Origin: Sedimentisphaerales bacterium | Lineage (GTDB): Bacteria; Planctomycetota; Phycisphaerae; Sedimentisphaerales; SM23-30 | Length of the DNA stretch: 32,878 nucleotides | Direction: 5' to 3' | NCBI GenBank assembly: GCA_016934515.1 | Contig: JAFGSR010000048.1 | Span: 1 to 32,878, forward strand | Shown here: piece by piece, positions 16,685 through 25,794 of the stretch | How the letters are laid out: each line of letters begins with the position of its first letter | Position numbering within the stretch: position 1 is the first letter of the stretch | The notes under the pieces: model-generated | What the model was told of the DNA's origin: nothing | Databases searched by the model: none | What the model saw: the letters and a program-made list of their open reading frames with translations, nothing else | Made by a program: the position numbers and the translations under genes

Positions 16685-18121
16685 ATGAATTGCCAAAATA
16701 TAAATTCCAGAGGAAAACTGACTGGGAGGCTGGTAGTTTTATCCATTTTTCTGGCGGTGTTGATTATTGTTCAATCGGCTTACGCGGTTGATTGGCCTAC
16801 ATATCGGCTTGATAATGCCCGCAGTGGATCGACGCCGGAGGCTCTGATTTTAAGTGAATTGAACCAGGCCTGGGTTTACAGCGCTCCCTCGCCGCCAAAA
16901 CGGGCCTGGGGCGACGATCCCCCCTGGGATGCCTGGAGCTACAACGGGGCCGTACCGATGCGTGATTTTGATACAGCTTTGTTTGTTACGGTGGTTGGCC
17001 AAGACGTTTATTTTGGTTCCTCGGTTACTAATTCGGTGCATTGCCTCAATGTTATCACCGGCCTGCAAAAGTGGTATTACCGCACCGATGGGGCTGTGCG
17101 CTTACCGCCCAGTTTTGATAACGGCAAACTATATTTCGGTTCCGATGACGGTTATGTCTATTGCATTAACGCAGCCGATGGTTCTTTCGTCTGGAAATAC
17201 AGCCCGGTGGGTGAGGGCAGGGTACTGTTTAATAACGGGAATTTTACGACGATGTGGCCGGTCCGTACCGGTACGGCGGTCATGGAAAATAAAGTGTATT
17301 TTGCCGCGGGTCTGGTGCCCTGGGAAAGTTCTTACCTATGTTCAGTTGATGCCCTGACCGGTTCGGATTCCGGCACCGGCCTGTACAAGAAAACAGTCTC
17401 AAGTACACCCACCGGAGCTATTCTGGCATCGGCAACCAAACTATATCTGACCGAGGGGCGTTTCAAACCCATTTGTTATGATCGCACATCAGGTGGTTCG
17501 GCGGTTACTCTGGGAAGCGGAGCGGGAGTTTTTGCCCTGTTGACTTCCGATGGCCCATCTGAGGGTTACGCATTTGGCTTAGGGCGGTTCAGTGCCCATG
17601 GCTACCGCCTGGAAACTTATGCAGATAGAATTGCCAGTCAGGCAGATGGTAAATGTATGGTTGTCGGGGAGGGATTTTCGTATGTAATTACCGAATCTTT
17701 CAATGTAGAAACAGTCAAAGGCTACAAAACTAACATAGATAATCGTCTCAATGCGATTGACCGCAGTGATGGGAGCGAAGCGTGGAGTGTGGTTTGTGAT
17801 ACCCGCTGTTTTGACATGGTTCTTGCTGATGACATAATATTTGTCGGTGGCGTCGGAGAAGTCGTTGCCTACAGTACCGCCGACGGCAGTGTTCTATGGT
17901 CCAAGCCGGTCAACGGTCAAGTGCGTGGTCTTGCCGTTGCGAACAGCAGCCTGTTTGCCAGTACCGACACCGGGAAAATCTATATGTTTGGCAGCCCTTA
18001 TCTGCAGAGTGATTTCAACAAAAGCGGTATGGTCGATCTGGTTGATTTGATGATGCTTATGGGCAATTTCCTGGATTGCACCGATCCGCTTACGGCGGGT
18101 TGCAGTGAGGTTAATCCATAA
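16685..18121 (+). CDS. exported PQQ-propeller protein with dockerin-like C-terminus
   Basis: A 478-residue protein starting at the ATG at 16685, chosen for the CGGAG about 8 bp upstream; the ATG at 16664 has no such site. An N-terminal signal segment (LVVLSIFLAVLIIVQSAYA) is followed by a BamB/PQQ-type propeller with repeated blades such as VHCLNVITGLQKWYYRTDG, VYCINAADGSFVWKY and VVAYSTADGSVLWSKPVNG. The C-terminus (SDFNKSGMVDLVDLMMLMG, then FLDCTDPLTAGCSEVNP) is a dockerin-like calcium-loop tail of the kind common on planctomycete secreted proteins. The propeller is closest in style to that of the preceding gene, so the two probably arose by duplication and may act together. A true PQQ cofactor is not implied. 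Confidence 0.78.
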   Translation: MNCQNINSRGKLTGRLVVLSIFLAVLIIVQSAYAVDWPTYRLDNARSGSTPEALILSELNQAWVYSAPSPPKRAWGDDPPWDAWSYNGAVPMRDFDTALFVTVVGQDVYFGSSVTNSVHCLNVITGLQKWYYRTDGAVRLPPSFDNGKLYFGSDDGYVYCINAADGSFVWKYSPVGEGRVLFNNGNFTTMWPVRTGTAVMENKVYFAAGLVPWESSYLCSVDALTGSDSGTGLYKKTVSSTPTGAILASATKLYLTEGRFKPICYDRTSGGSAVTLGSGAGVFALLTSDGPSEGYAFGLGRFSAHGYRLETYADRIASQADGKCMVVGEGFSYVITESFNVETVKGYKTNIDNRLNAIDRSDGSEAWSVVCDTRCFDMVLADDIIFVGGVGEVVAYSTADGSVLWSKPVNGQVRGLAVANSSLFASTDTGKIYMFGSPYLQSDFNKSGMVDLVDLMMLMGNFLDCTDPLTAGCSEVNP

Positions 18122-18159
18122 CCTGGGTGGGGCAATTAATTTGATTAGAATATAAAAGG

Positions 18160-18196
18160 GATTACGTTGTTTTCCTGCGTGCCGATACGTGTAATC
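18160..18196 (-). terminator. possible terminator hairpin between convergent genes
   Basis: On the minus strand GATTAC-AC-GT pairs with ACGTAATC over a loop of about 18 nt, with a two-base bulge, followed by CCTTTT. It lies downstream of the RND pump gene and between two converging genes, where a terminator is expected. The stem is imperfect and the T-tract short. Confidence 0.3.
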
Positions 18197-18209
18197 AAAG
18201 CTTTTGTGC

Positions 18210-21200
18210 TCAACCATCAAGCGAAGTGATTTTTTTTATCCAGGCAAACAGGGAATGAATATCTTCCAGAATCATGCAAAGCGCCGGGACCAACACTAAG
18301 GTAACGGTGGTGGAAAACATAATTCCGTATCCTAATGAAATGGCCATGGGGATCATGAATTTTGCCTGCCTGGAATTTTCGAAAATCATCGGTGACAAGC
18401 CGCCGAAAGTTGTCAAAGTGGTCAACAGGATGGGTCGGAACCGGCGGATACCAGCCGAGTGAATGGCATCAAAAGTGGACAAGCCCTCCCGCCGTCTTAT
18501 GTTGGCATAATTAATAAGCACCAGGGAATCATTAACCACCACGCCCGACAAAGCTACGATTCCCATAAGACTCATAAGACTGAGGGAATAGCCCATAAGC
18601 ATGTGTCCCAGAACCGCTCCGATTATACCAAAAGGAATGGCGACCATGACGATTATGGGTTGTACATAGCTGCGGAAGGGGACTGCCAGCAAAACAAAAA
18701 TACCCACCAGGGCGAAAATAAAACCGGTAAAAAGAGTTTGCGTGCTCTCGCGGAAGTCGGCCTGTCGTCCTTCGTAGCCATAAGACAGTCCGGGGTAAGC
18801 GCGGGCCAGTTGCGGTAAAATTTCCTCATCGAGGGTTGCCATTACCTGAGTGGTTTCGTCAATGGGGACAACGTTTGCAGTAACGGTAACGGTTCGGCGG
18901 CCATTACGGCGATCAATAGTGGTATATGCCCGCCCCCGCTCGACATCGACTACCTGCATCAAAGGTACATCCATACCGGCCGGCGTACGTATTAACAAGC
19001 TTTCCACGTTATATTCACTGATGCGTTCGGCTTCGGGAGAACGCACCTTGACTTTGACCTCGTTGCGTCCGCGCTGCTGACGTAGAGCTTCGGCTCCGTA
19101 GAAGGCATTTCGCACCTGCCGGGCTACTTCATAGGCAGTGAGTCCCAGGCTTTCACCTTCGGGTTTGACGGTGAAGTTGAGTTGCTGTTTACCCGGAGTA
19201 TAACCATCGTCGATGTCGGTGGTGTTGGAAAATTCGGAAATGATGTCAGCTAGTTCAGAACTGGCCTGGTCCAGGATATTTATGTCACGATGGCTCAGTT
19301 CCACGGTCAGCGATGCCCCGCGACCGGGTCCGCCTCGGTCCGATTCGAATTTTATGGATTCCAGGCCCACAACCGGTCCCGTGGCGTCGCGCCAGTACTG
19401 GGTTAACTCGGTGGTACTAATGGGACGTATGTCCGGGTCCGTCAGGTACAACAGAATTTCCACGGTGTTTTCATCCACCAGAGCGAACATTCCATCGGTC
19501 AGCCGGTTACCGCCGTGCTGGGCAATTACTTTTTTCGCGGAATCAACCAGGAGATCACGAACCTGGGCGGCTTTTTCGAAGGAAGTGCCATAAGGCAAAA
19601 CGGCGGTAACGGAGGCGAGATCAGATTCAACGCGGGGCATCAGTATCATACCAATTCTTCCGCTGGCGACATAACCGGCAATAATGGTCAACACCAACAA
19701 TCCCAAGGCTACCGTCAGATACCGGAATTTCATGCACAGGTCCAGGAACGGTCCATATACCTTTTCCACGAATTTCATAAAAAAGCGGCTGAAAGCCTGT
19801 TGAAGGTTATGCAGAAAGGCACGTATTCCGCGTCGATTATTCTTTTTTGAATGTCCCAGGTGCGAAGGAAGAATAAGCAATGATTCAATCCATGAAATGG
19901 TAAACACCGTAATGACCACTAACGGGATGACTTTCCAGATTTTGCCGATTACTCCGGGGACAAAACAGAGAGGTAAAAAAGCAATGATGTTTGTCAAGAT
20001 ACTGAAGCTAACCGGCATCGCTACATCTCGGGCGCCCTGGATAGCTGCATCTATTACTCCCATACCGCGTTGGCGATACTCGTAGATGTTTTCTCCGGCG
20101 ACAATTGCGTCATCTACCACAATACCCAGCGCCACGATAAAGGCGAACATGGAAATCATATTAATCGTCACGTCCATTAACGGAAGAAACAGAAAGGCTC
20201 CGAGGAAAGACGTGGGGATTCCCATCATTACCCAGAACGCCAGTTTGAATTCCAGGAAAAGACTTAAGAGAATGAACACCAGAATCAAGCCAAAAAAAGC
20301 GTTTTTTAACAGAAGTTCCAGTCGTTGGCGATAAATATCAGAACGGTCCTGGCTAATCGCCCAGTTGACCTCCGGCGGTAAATCTTTTTCGATTTCCGAC
20401 ATTGCCGCTCGGGCTGCATCAGAAATTCCAATAGGGGTCTGCTCCCCGATGCGATACACTCCCAGTCCGATAGCCCGATAGCCATTATACGTTGCTTCAC
20501 GGTCGGCATCTTCAAATTCGTCGATTACCGTAGCAATATCTTCCAGATAAACCAGGGTACCTTCGGGAGTGGTTATGATGGGAATCCGGGCGAATTCATC
20601 GGCCCAGTCCCGACGCTGTTTGACACGCATCAAAATGTCCCCGCCCTTGGTTTCAATAAAACCGCCGGGGATTTCCACCGAGGTGCTGGCGATTTTACGG
20701 GCAATGTTATCCAGGGTTAAGCCATAATGGCGTAACACGTCCTGTGGGATCTCGGCATGAATTTCGTATTTCCTGGCCCCCAATAAGTCAACCTGAGTTA
20801 TTTCGGGATCGAGCAGCAAGCGATCACGCACCTGTTCAGCCAGTTCACGCAGATTCCACTCATTTACATTTCCATAGAGTTGTATTTGGAGTACTTCCCG
20901 CCGCCGTGCCAACAGGCTGACTTCAGGTTCTTCGGCGTCTTCGGGAAATGTGGTGACACTGTCAACTTCCTGTTTAACATCCTGGTAAACCTTTTGGCGG
21001 TCCGCATCCTCCAACATTTCAACAGAAACAATTCCCGCACCTTCGGAGGCGGTGGCAGAAATTTCCTTGACGCCATCCAGTCCACGCACTCTTTCCTCGA
21101 TTGCCAGGATGATGCCTTGTTCAACCTCCTCCGGGCTTGAACCGGGATAGGGAACCCGTATCTGGACGATATCTAATTCAAACTCAGGGAAAACTTCCTG

Positions 21201-21338
21201 CTTGATTTGGGTAGTAACAAATAAACCACCGAAGATGAATACCATCATCATCAGATTTGGCGTTACCCGGTTATGAACCATCCAGGCAAGAGGTCCTCGA
21301 GAGGGCCGGCTGATGTTCTGCGGTTCTGAATCAGTCAT
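18210..21338 (-). CDS. RND multidrug efflux pump, inner-membrane component (AcrB/MdtB-like)
   Basis: A 1042-residue proton-driven exporter of usual family length, with TM1 near residue 30, two large periplasmic loops, and TM clusters around 340-560 and 860-1030. TM4 holds GIVVDDAIVAGENIYEYRQRG with the paired Asp of the proton relay. The second half repeats the pattern with LSGVVVNDSLVLINYANIRRREG. The start is the ATG at 21338, preceded by GGGAG and sharing ATGACTGA with the end of the adaptor gene, which is a typical coupled junction. An ATG 24 bp upstream would extend the protein by 8 residues but has a poorer site. It should assemble with the adaptor and outer-membrane proteins encoded just upstream. 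Substrates are not predictable. Confidence 0.92.
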   Translation of the reverse strand: MTDSEPQNISRPSRGPLAWMVHNRVTPNLMMMVFIFGGLFVTTQIKQEVFPEFELDIVQIRVPYPGSSPEEVEQGIILAIEERVRGLDGVKEISATASEGAGIVSVEMLEDADRQKVYQDVKQEVDSVTTFPEDAEEPEVSLLARRREVLQIQLYGNVNEWNLRELAEQVRDRLLLDPEITQVDLLGARKYEIHAEIPQDVLRHYGLTLDNIARKIASTSVEIPGGFIETKGGDILMRVKQRRDWADEFARIPIITTPEGTLVYLEDIATVIDEFEDADREATYNGYRAIGLGVYRIGEQTPIGISDAARAAMSEIEKDLPPEVNWAISQDRSDIYRQRLELLLKNAFFGLILVFILLSLFLEFKLAFWVMMGIPTSFLGAFLFLPLMDVTINMISMFAFIVALGIVVDDAIVAGENIYEYRQRGMGVIDAAIQGARDVAMPVSFSILTNIIAFLPLCFVPGVIGKIWKVIPLVVITVFTISWIESLLILPSHLGHSKKNNRRGIRAFLHNLQQAFSRFFMKFVEKVYGPFLDLCMKFRYLTVALGLLVLTIIAGYVASGRIGMILMPRVESDLASVTAVLPYGTSFEKAAQVRDLLVDSAKKVIAQHGGNRLTDGMFALVDENTVEILLYLTDPDIRPISTTELTQYWRDATGPVVGLESIKFESDRGGPGRGASLTVELSHRDINILDQASSELADIISEFSNTTDIDDGYTPGKQQLNFTVKPEGESLGLTAYEVARQVRNAFYGAEALRQQRGRNEVKVKVRSPEAERISEYNVESLLIRTPAGMDVPLMQVVDVERGRAYTTIDRRNGRRTVTVTANVVPIDETTQVMATLDEEILPQLARAYPGLSYGYEGRQADFRESTQTLFTGFIFALVGIFVLLAVPFRSYVQPIIVMVAIPFGIIGAVLGHMLMGYSLSLMSLMGIVALSGVVVNDSLVLINYANIRRREGLSTFDAIHSAGIRRFRPILLTTLTTFGGLSPMIFENSRQAKFMIPMAISLGYGIMFSTTVTLVLVPALCMILEDIHSLFAWIKKITSLDG

Positions 21339-22659
21339 TATTTTCTCTCCCACTTTTTCCATTTTCTATATCGAGCTGGGTCTGCTCCTGGGATTGTGAT
21401 GGTTCCTGGTAAGGCAAGCGCAAGGGCATGTCATCCACTGCTGCGGCAATATCCGTAACAATCACCTGGCTGTCCGGATTGATGCCGTCGGAAATTAATA
21501 CATAATCTTTCGCACCAAAAACTATCTTTACCGGATGGATTTTCAAGGTATTGTCTGCAGTGCATAACCAAACTTTATCACCGTCACGCAAAAGCTCGCG
21601 ATTAAGTTTGATTACCGAGGTAAGGTTTTCACATTCAATTACTCCGTGGACATAGGAGCCAATTAATAGCGGTTCCGCCTGCTTATTTTTGTTACTCAGA
21701 GCAAGGGGGTCTTTAACCGACACCAGCAGCTTGGCCAGGCGGCCACTGGTTCCCAGATTACCGCTAGTTTCCAGACTACTGCCCAAACGCAGAACTTTAC
21801 CTTCCCGGAAGGAATCCTCACCCCAAACGGTAGGATTGAATATGCGGACGGGTGAACCCGGCTCACTGCTTTTTCTGGGAATTTTAATCCATTTTAACTG
21901 GTCAACGAAAACCTGCAATTCGATCCAGTATTCGTCGATACCCGTCAGAGTGACTAATGTGGTCGTCGGCTGCACGGTGGCACCGAGATCGACATATTTT
22001 TCTTTTATAATACAGTTAAACGGTGCGGTAATGTGAGTTCGATCCAAGTCAAGGTTAGCCTGTTTTAATTGTGCTTGTGCTGCCTGCAAGCTGTTCTGTA
22101 GGGAGAGTAACTGAGGCTGTCTTAATACCAGGTCTTTGTCGTCATTGTCTATTACATCTCCCAGCAGTTCGAATTCCTGCTGGGCGATGGTCTGGTTGCC
22201 CTGTTCGAGCTTTAAATTGTTTTGGGCATTGTCAACCTCGTATTGTCTTTGCTCGACCTGTAACTCATAGTCGGCGGGTTCTATGCGCATCAGACTTTGG
22301 CCGGTCTGGAAGATGCCTCCGGGGAGCAGTTCCGGATTGATCTGAGTAATTTTCCCGGAAACCTGAGGTTTCAAATCTATCTCACGCGCGGGAATTACCA
22401 AACCCATGGCTTTTACTTCGACCTTATAGTCTCCGCGTTTGAGCTTAACCACCTCTACCAGCCGAGCCTGTCGGGTGGGGGGCTGGCGTTTCGATTTTAC
22501 GGAGTTTTCAATCAGGTAGAGCGCATATAAAATCCCCGCTGTGATAATAGCTACGGGCAAAATAATTCTGGTTATTATTACCATTAGCCACCACCAGAAA
22601 GTTCTCTTTTTCTTTTCTGGTATTTTGTTCTGCGGGACATTTTCGTTAGAATGATTCAT
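21331..22659 (-). CDS. HlyD/AcrA-family periplasmic adaptor of the RND pump
   Basis: A 442-residue membrane-fusion protein. It has a single N-terminal membrane anchor (residues about 20-48, FWWWLMVIITRIILPVAIIT), a lipoyl/barrel start (EVKAMGLVIPAREIDLKPQVSGKI), a helical coiled-coil hairpin rich in Gln and Leu (about 125-205), the returning barrel strand (THITAPFNCIIKEKYVDLGA) and a C-terminal beta domain. It links the inner-membrane pump to the outer-membrane channel. AAGGAT is about 9 bp before the ATG. It overlaps the pump gene by 8 bp and follows the channel gene by 45 bp. Confidence 0.9.
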   Translation of the reverse strand: MNHSNENVPQNKIPEKKKRTFWWWLMVIITRIILPVAIITAGILYALYLIENSVKSKRQPPTRQARLVEVVKLKRGDYKVEVKAMGLVIPAREIDLKPQVSGKITQINPELLPGGIFQTGQSLMRIEPADYELQVEQRQYEVDNAQNNLKLEQGNQTIAQQEFELLGDVIDNDDKDLVLRQPQLLSLQNSLQAAQAQLKQANLDLDRTHITAPFNCIIKEKYVDLGATVQPTTTLVTLTGIDEYWIELQVFVDQLKWIKIPRKSSEPGSPVRIFNPTVWGEDSFREGKVLRLGSSLETSGNLGTSGRLAKLLVSVKDPLALSNKNKQAEPLLIGSYVHGVIECENLTSVIKLNRELLRDGDKVWLCTADNTLKIHPVKIVFGAKDYVLISDGINPDSQVIVTDIAAAVDDMPLRLPYQEPSQSQEQTQLDIENGKSGRENND

Positions 22660-22704
22660 GGTTTTGTATCCTTGGAATTAGTATCCTTTGCTGAATTTTC
22701 AAAA

Positions 22705-24144
22705 TCAGTTACTAACAGCACTCTTCTTTATGTCTAAGGTTGTTATCTCGGGCCTGTCCATCTGCCAACTGCCGGCAATTGCCTGACACAGATCGATTCG
22801 GCGTGATATTAATTGTTGTTTGGCTTTTATGTAATTTCGTTCCAGACTTTGCCGCGAAACCAGTGATTCTAAAACTCTGAGATAATCAAGCTGGCCTTTT
22901 ATATAACTTTCACGTGTTCGTTCCAAAACCTTTCGGGACAGTTCTAATTGTTTTCCAAGATTGAGTAGATAATCTGCTTGTTGCCGTTCCTGGGTCAGGG
23001 CATCTTGCACTTCCTGCAACGAATTCAGAATTACCCGGCCATATTCATGGATTGCTTGTGACAGTGCAGCGCGGGTGCGATCCACCTCGGCTGCTCGACG
23101 ATCGGCATCGAAAATGGGTTGCGACAGGTTCCCCGCAATATTCGCCAGCCAGTTATCGAAAAGATCCCGCACTTCCATGCCCGAAGTTTCCGCACCGGCC
23201 GATATGCTTATCCGGGGAAACTGATCCGCAATGGCCTGCGCCACCCGTTGATCAGCCGCCTGAACGTTGATAAAGGCACTACGCACGTCCGGACGACGCT
23301 GAATCAATTCTGAAGGAACCGGGACCACGGGTAAAATCGGTAAATCCATTAACCAGGCATCCTGCGGTTGCGTTAAGGATCCCGGAGCAGTTCCCAGCAA
23401 AACTGAAAGTTCATGCAGCAGGAGTTCAATTTGTTCCTGCGCCAGGATTAATTGGCCGTGGCTGGATTCCAGCAATTGCCGTTGACGAAGCACATCGGCA
23501 GCACTGATTTGCCCCTGCCTGAATCGGGTGGTAATCAATGCGAGAACCTTCTGGTTGGACTCGATCTGTTGATCGATGAGATCGACCTGGGCAATGGCCT
23601 CTGCCAATTGATACCAGGTTTGGGTAATTCGTGCACTTAACACAATTGCGGTTGCGTCAAGATCTTCCCGACTAGCTTGGACATCCAAAAGAGCACCCTG
23701 ATGAGCCGCGTGAATTCGGCCCCAAAGATCCAGTTCGTAACTGACCGATACTCCGAGGTTATAGCGATTATAATAATTGGCAACATTTCCCATTTCCTCA
23801 CGTGTGCGACTGGCCTGTCCGCTGGCATTTACCTCCGGCCATAATGCCGCCCCTTCCTTTACCGCCAGGGCTTCGGTCTGAGCCAGCCGGTCCCATGCAA
23901 TCAGGAGGTCAAAATTTTCCCCTAGAGCTCGTTCTACGTAGCTGTTTAGCGTTTTATCGCCAAAGGTTTCCCACCACTTATCCGGCAGCATTCCATTCCC
24001 CGTAGCGGGAAAATCTTCTGGGAGGTTAACCGGTGAAACCACGGTAGTTACCTTGGGGCTGCATCCCCAGAAGAAACAACTCATCAGCAAAATTAAGCAT
24101 CCAGGCAACAAGTCCAGCTTCGAAAAGAATGTTGGCAACTTCAT
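22705..24144 (-). CDS. TolC/NodT-family outer-membrane efflux lipoprotein
   Basis: A channel component of the tripartite pump with the twin outer-membrane-efflux repeats (GVSVSYELDLWGRIHAAHQG in the first half, ISAGAETSGMEVRDLFDNW and LSQPIFDADRRAAEVDRTR in the second). The 479-residue form starts at the ATG at 24144 with MKLPTFF and then a lipoprotein signal ending FFWGC, lipid-attached Cys about residue 28. This start is chosen because the signal must be N-terminal. However, I see no Shine-Dalgarno sequence before it, and the frame is open upstream to an ATG at 24378, through two copies of a 111-bp repeat. If that upper start is used, the protein carries 78 extra residues ahead of the signal. 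Confidence 0.85.
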   Translation of the reverse strand: MKLPTFFSKLDLLPGCLILLMSCFFWGCSPKVTTVVSPVNLPEDFPATGNGMLPDKWWETFGDKTLNSYVERALGENFDLLIAWDRLAQTEALAVKEGAALWPEVNASGQASRTREEMGNVANYYNRYNLGVSVSYELDLWGRIHAAHQGALLDVQASREDLDATAIVLSARITQTWYQLAEAIAQVDLIDQQIESNQKVLALITTRFRQGQISAADVLRQRQLLESSHGQLILAQEQIELLLHELSVLLGTAPGSLTQPQDAWLMDLPILPVVPVPSELIQRRPDVRSAFINVQAADQRVAQAIADQFPRISISAGAETSGMEVRDLFDNWLANIAGNLSQPIFDADRRAAEVDRTRAALSQAIHEYGRVILNSLQEVQDALTQERQQADYLLNLGKQLELSRKVLERTRESYIKGQLDYLRVLESLVSRQSLERNYIKAKQQLISRRIDLCQAIAGSWQMDRPEITTLDIKKSAVSN

Positions 24145-24150
24145 TTTAAT

Positions 24151-24372
24151 CGTATAGGAATTTGTATTTCGCTGTTTCCGAAAACCGTAGCGACCAACGG
24201 GAGCGTCGAAACTCCCTGTGGATCGCGGCGAATCCGGTCCAGAGTAAGCTGGTAATTTAATCGTATAGGAATTTGTATTTCGCTTTTTCCGAAAACCGCA
24301 GCGACCAACGGGAGCGTCGAAACTCCCCGTGGATCGCGGCGAATCCGGTCCAGCGTAAGCTGGTAATTTATT
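24151..24372. repeat. 111-bp tandem repeat, two copies, in frame with the tolC-like gene
   Basis: Copy 1 is 24151-24261 and copy 2 is 24262-24372. They differ at about five positions. Each unit carries three short hairpins: GGGAG/CTCCC around an 8-nt loop, GGAT/ATCC, and CCAG/CTGG. The unit is 37 codons long with no stop in the tolC frame and would encode LPAYAGPDSPRSTGSFDAPV and more. The hairpin-rich, non-protein-like look suggests a REP-like or interspersed element rather than evolved coding sequence. Confidence 0.85.
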
Positions 24373-24413
24373 ATTCATAACAATAAAGTCTCTTGCTGGT
24401 TAAGGTAACATTA

Positions 24414-25076
24414 TTAAAGGGGCCTTTGAAGGTTGCGGGATTCAATATTCGCGCGTACTGCCGAAATACCCGCCAGGGAAAAACGTGTGATGTGCTCCAC
24501 CAGGGCATCAATAACATCAGGGGTAATTTCCTTCATGGCGTGATCGGGAAATCTGCCTTTTCGAAAACCGATTGCCAGACATTGATGAATCACACTCATT
24601 TCACAAAAGCCCACTTCCTGATCGGTTGCCTCCGATCCGAGTAATTCCTTTATGATACTTTGTGTTCTTTTGAGTAGTGGTTGAATGGCATCATGACGAA
24701 CCTGATGAATTGCTTCGGTGGGATTTGACATTTCCTGCAATAGTATCTTTCCTGCATGCCCGAGGCGACTGTTATTTAGGATACGATGGATATGGGAATT
24801 AATCAACGCTTGTAGTTTTTCTTCCGGGTCGGCATGGGGTGCCAAACTACCTTCCGGAGGATAAACTTCCATAGCCTCTTCAAACGCATGCTTCCATACG
24901 GCTACATATAAGGCGTCTTTGCTGCCAAAATGGTAGTTTACCGCCGCCAGATTGCTATGGGCACGTCGGCCGATTTCGGCCACGGTGGTGTGTTGGTAGC
25001 CTTTTTCGGCGAATACTTCTGCCGCAGCTCTCAGAAGCTTCTTTTTCGTGTTCATGCCGTCTTTTCTAACAGCCAT
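24414..25076 (-). CDS. TetR/AcrR-family repressor of the efflux operon
   Basis: A 220-residue regulator with an N-terminal helix-turn-helix (TTVAEIGRRAHSNLAAVNYHF then GSKDALYVAVW, residues about 28-60) and a C-terminal ligand domain resembling the CerR/YbiH (DUF1956) type (SVIHQCLAIGFRKGRFPDH). AGGAGG lies 6 bp before the ATG, so it is probably well translated. It is the first gene of the tetR/tolC/hlyD/RND row, 35 bp before the upper possible tolC start. The usual role is to repress this operon until a pump substrate binds. No clear palindrome near its promoter could be assigned as operator. Confidence 0.88.
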   Translation of the reverse strand: MAVRKDGMNTKKKLLRAAAEVFAEKGYQHTTVAEIGRRAHSNLAAVNYHFGSKDALYVAVWKHAFEEAMEVYPPEGSLAPHADPEEKLQALINSHIHRILNNSRLGHAGKILLQEMSNPTEAIHQVRHDAIQPLLKRTQSIIKELLGSEATDQEVGFCEMSVIHQCLAIGFRKGRFPDHAMKEITPDVIDALVEHITRFSLAGISAVRANIESRNLQRPL

Positions 25077-25102
25077 ATTCGCCTCCTGTATATGTAACGC
25101 TT

Positions 25103-25130
25103 ATTATAAATAGATATTTCAAATAATCAA
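25103..25130 (-). promoter_or_regulatory. sigma70-type promoter of the efflux operon
   Basis: On the minus strand TTGATT (25130-25125) and TATAAT (25108-25103) are 16 bp apart. Transcription would start near 25096, about 20 nt ahead of the tetR start codon, with AGGAGG between. The spacing and the perfect -10 box make it credible. Confidence 0.55.
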
Positions 25131-25225
25131 TACAATTACAGTTTTTTTCTTTTGGCCTTGAAATTGTCCAAAAAATCACATTTTCAGCCTTAGATTGTTG
25201 CAATTTAAGCACGAACTGGCAAAAT

Positions 25226-25747
25226 ATGGCAATGATATTGATTTACTCGATTTCGTTACTGATAATGAACCTTATCTGGCTGGGATTGGTTTTTTTCGCT
25301 TTGCCGGGCAACTGGCTTATAGTCATTACCACCTGCCTATTCGCCTGGTGGCGCTGGGACGATGGTTTATTCAGCATTATCTCTCTGGTGGTGATAATTG
25401 TTCTGGCTTTATTGGGTGAATTGATCGAATTTCTGTCCGGTATGACTGCCGCACGTAAAGCCGGCGGCACCCGACGCAGCGCCCTCGGAGCCATAATCGG
25501 TGCGATTTCAGGTGCTTTGATCGGTACGGTTTTCATCCCCGTGCCCTTGCTTGGCACTTTGATTGGCGCCGGATGCGGTGCCGGTTGTGGGGCCTGGGCT
25601 TTCGAACTGAGCGGCGGCAAAGACATGGAAAAATCTGTTCGCATCGGCGTCGGCGCCGGACTTGGCCAATTTCTCGGTGCTGTCAGCAAAATCGTCCTGG
25701 GAATCGTTATCTGGCTGATCGTGGCGGTGGCGGTTTTCTGGACTTGA
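25226..25747 (+). CDS. DUF456-type small integral membrane protein
   Basis: A 173-residue membrane protein with hydrophobic segments at about 5-25, 28-42, 48-68, 86-105, 108-126 and 148-172. It contains FALPGNWLIVITTCLFAWW near the N-terminus, LALLGELIEF in the third segment and Gly-rich helices (ALGAIIGAISGALIGTVFIP), which together match the DUF456 family of unknown function. The ATG at 25226 is followed by a second ATG two codons later; neither has a strong Shine-Dalgarno sequence. It is divergent from the efflux operon and convergent with alanine dehydrogenase, so it stands alone. Confidence 0.75.
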   Translation: MAMILIYSISLLIMNLIWLGLVFFALPGNWLIVITTCLFAWWRWDDGLFSIISLVVIIVLALLGELIEFLSGMTAARKAGGTRRSALGAIIGAISGALIGTVFIPVPLLGTLIGAGCGAGCGAWAFELSGGKDMEKSVRIGVGAGLGQFLGAVSKIVLGIVIWLIVAVAVFWT

Positions 25748-25794
25748 TGGTTGCCCGTCCCGCATTTAATAATCACCCCCCAAAACATTGCACC

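Noticed and set aside
24151-24372. Two-copy repeat as a CRISPR array
   Set aside because: The copies are directly adjacent with no unique spacers, and the unit is 111 bp.
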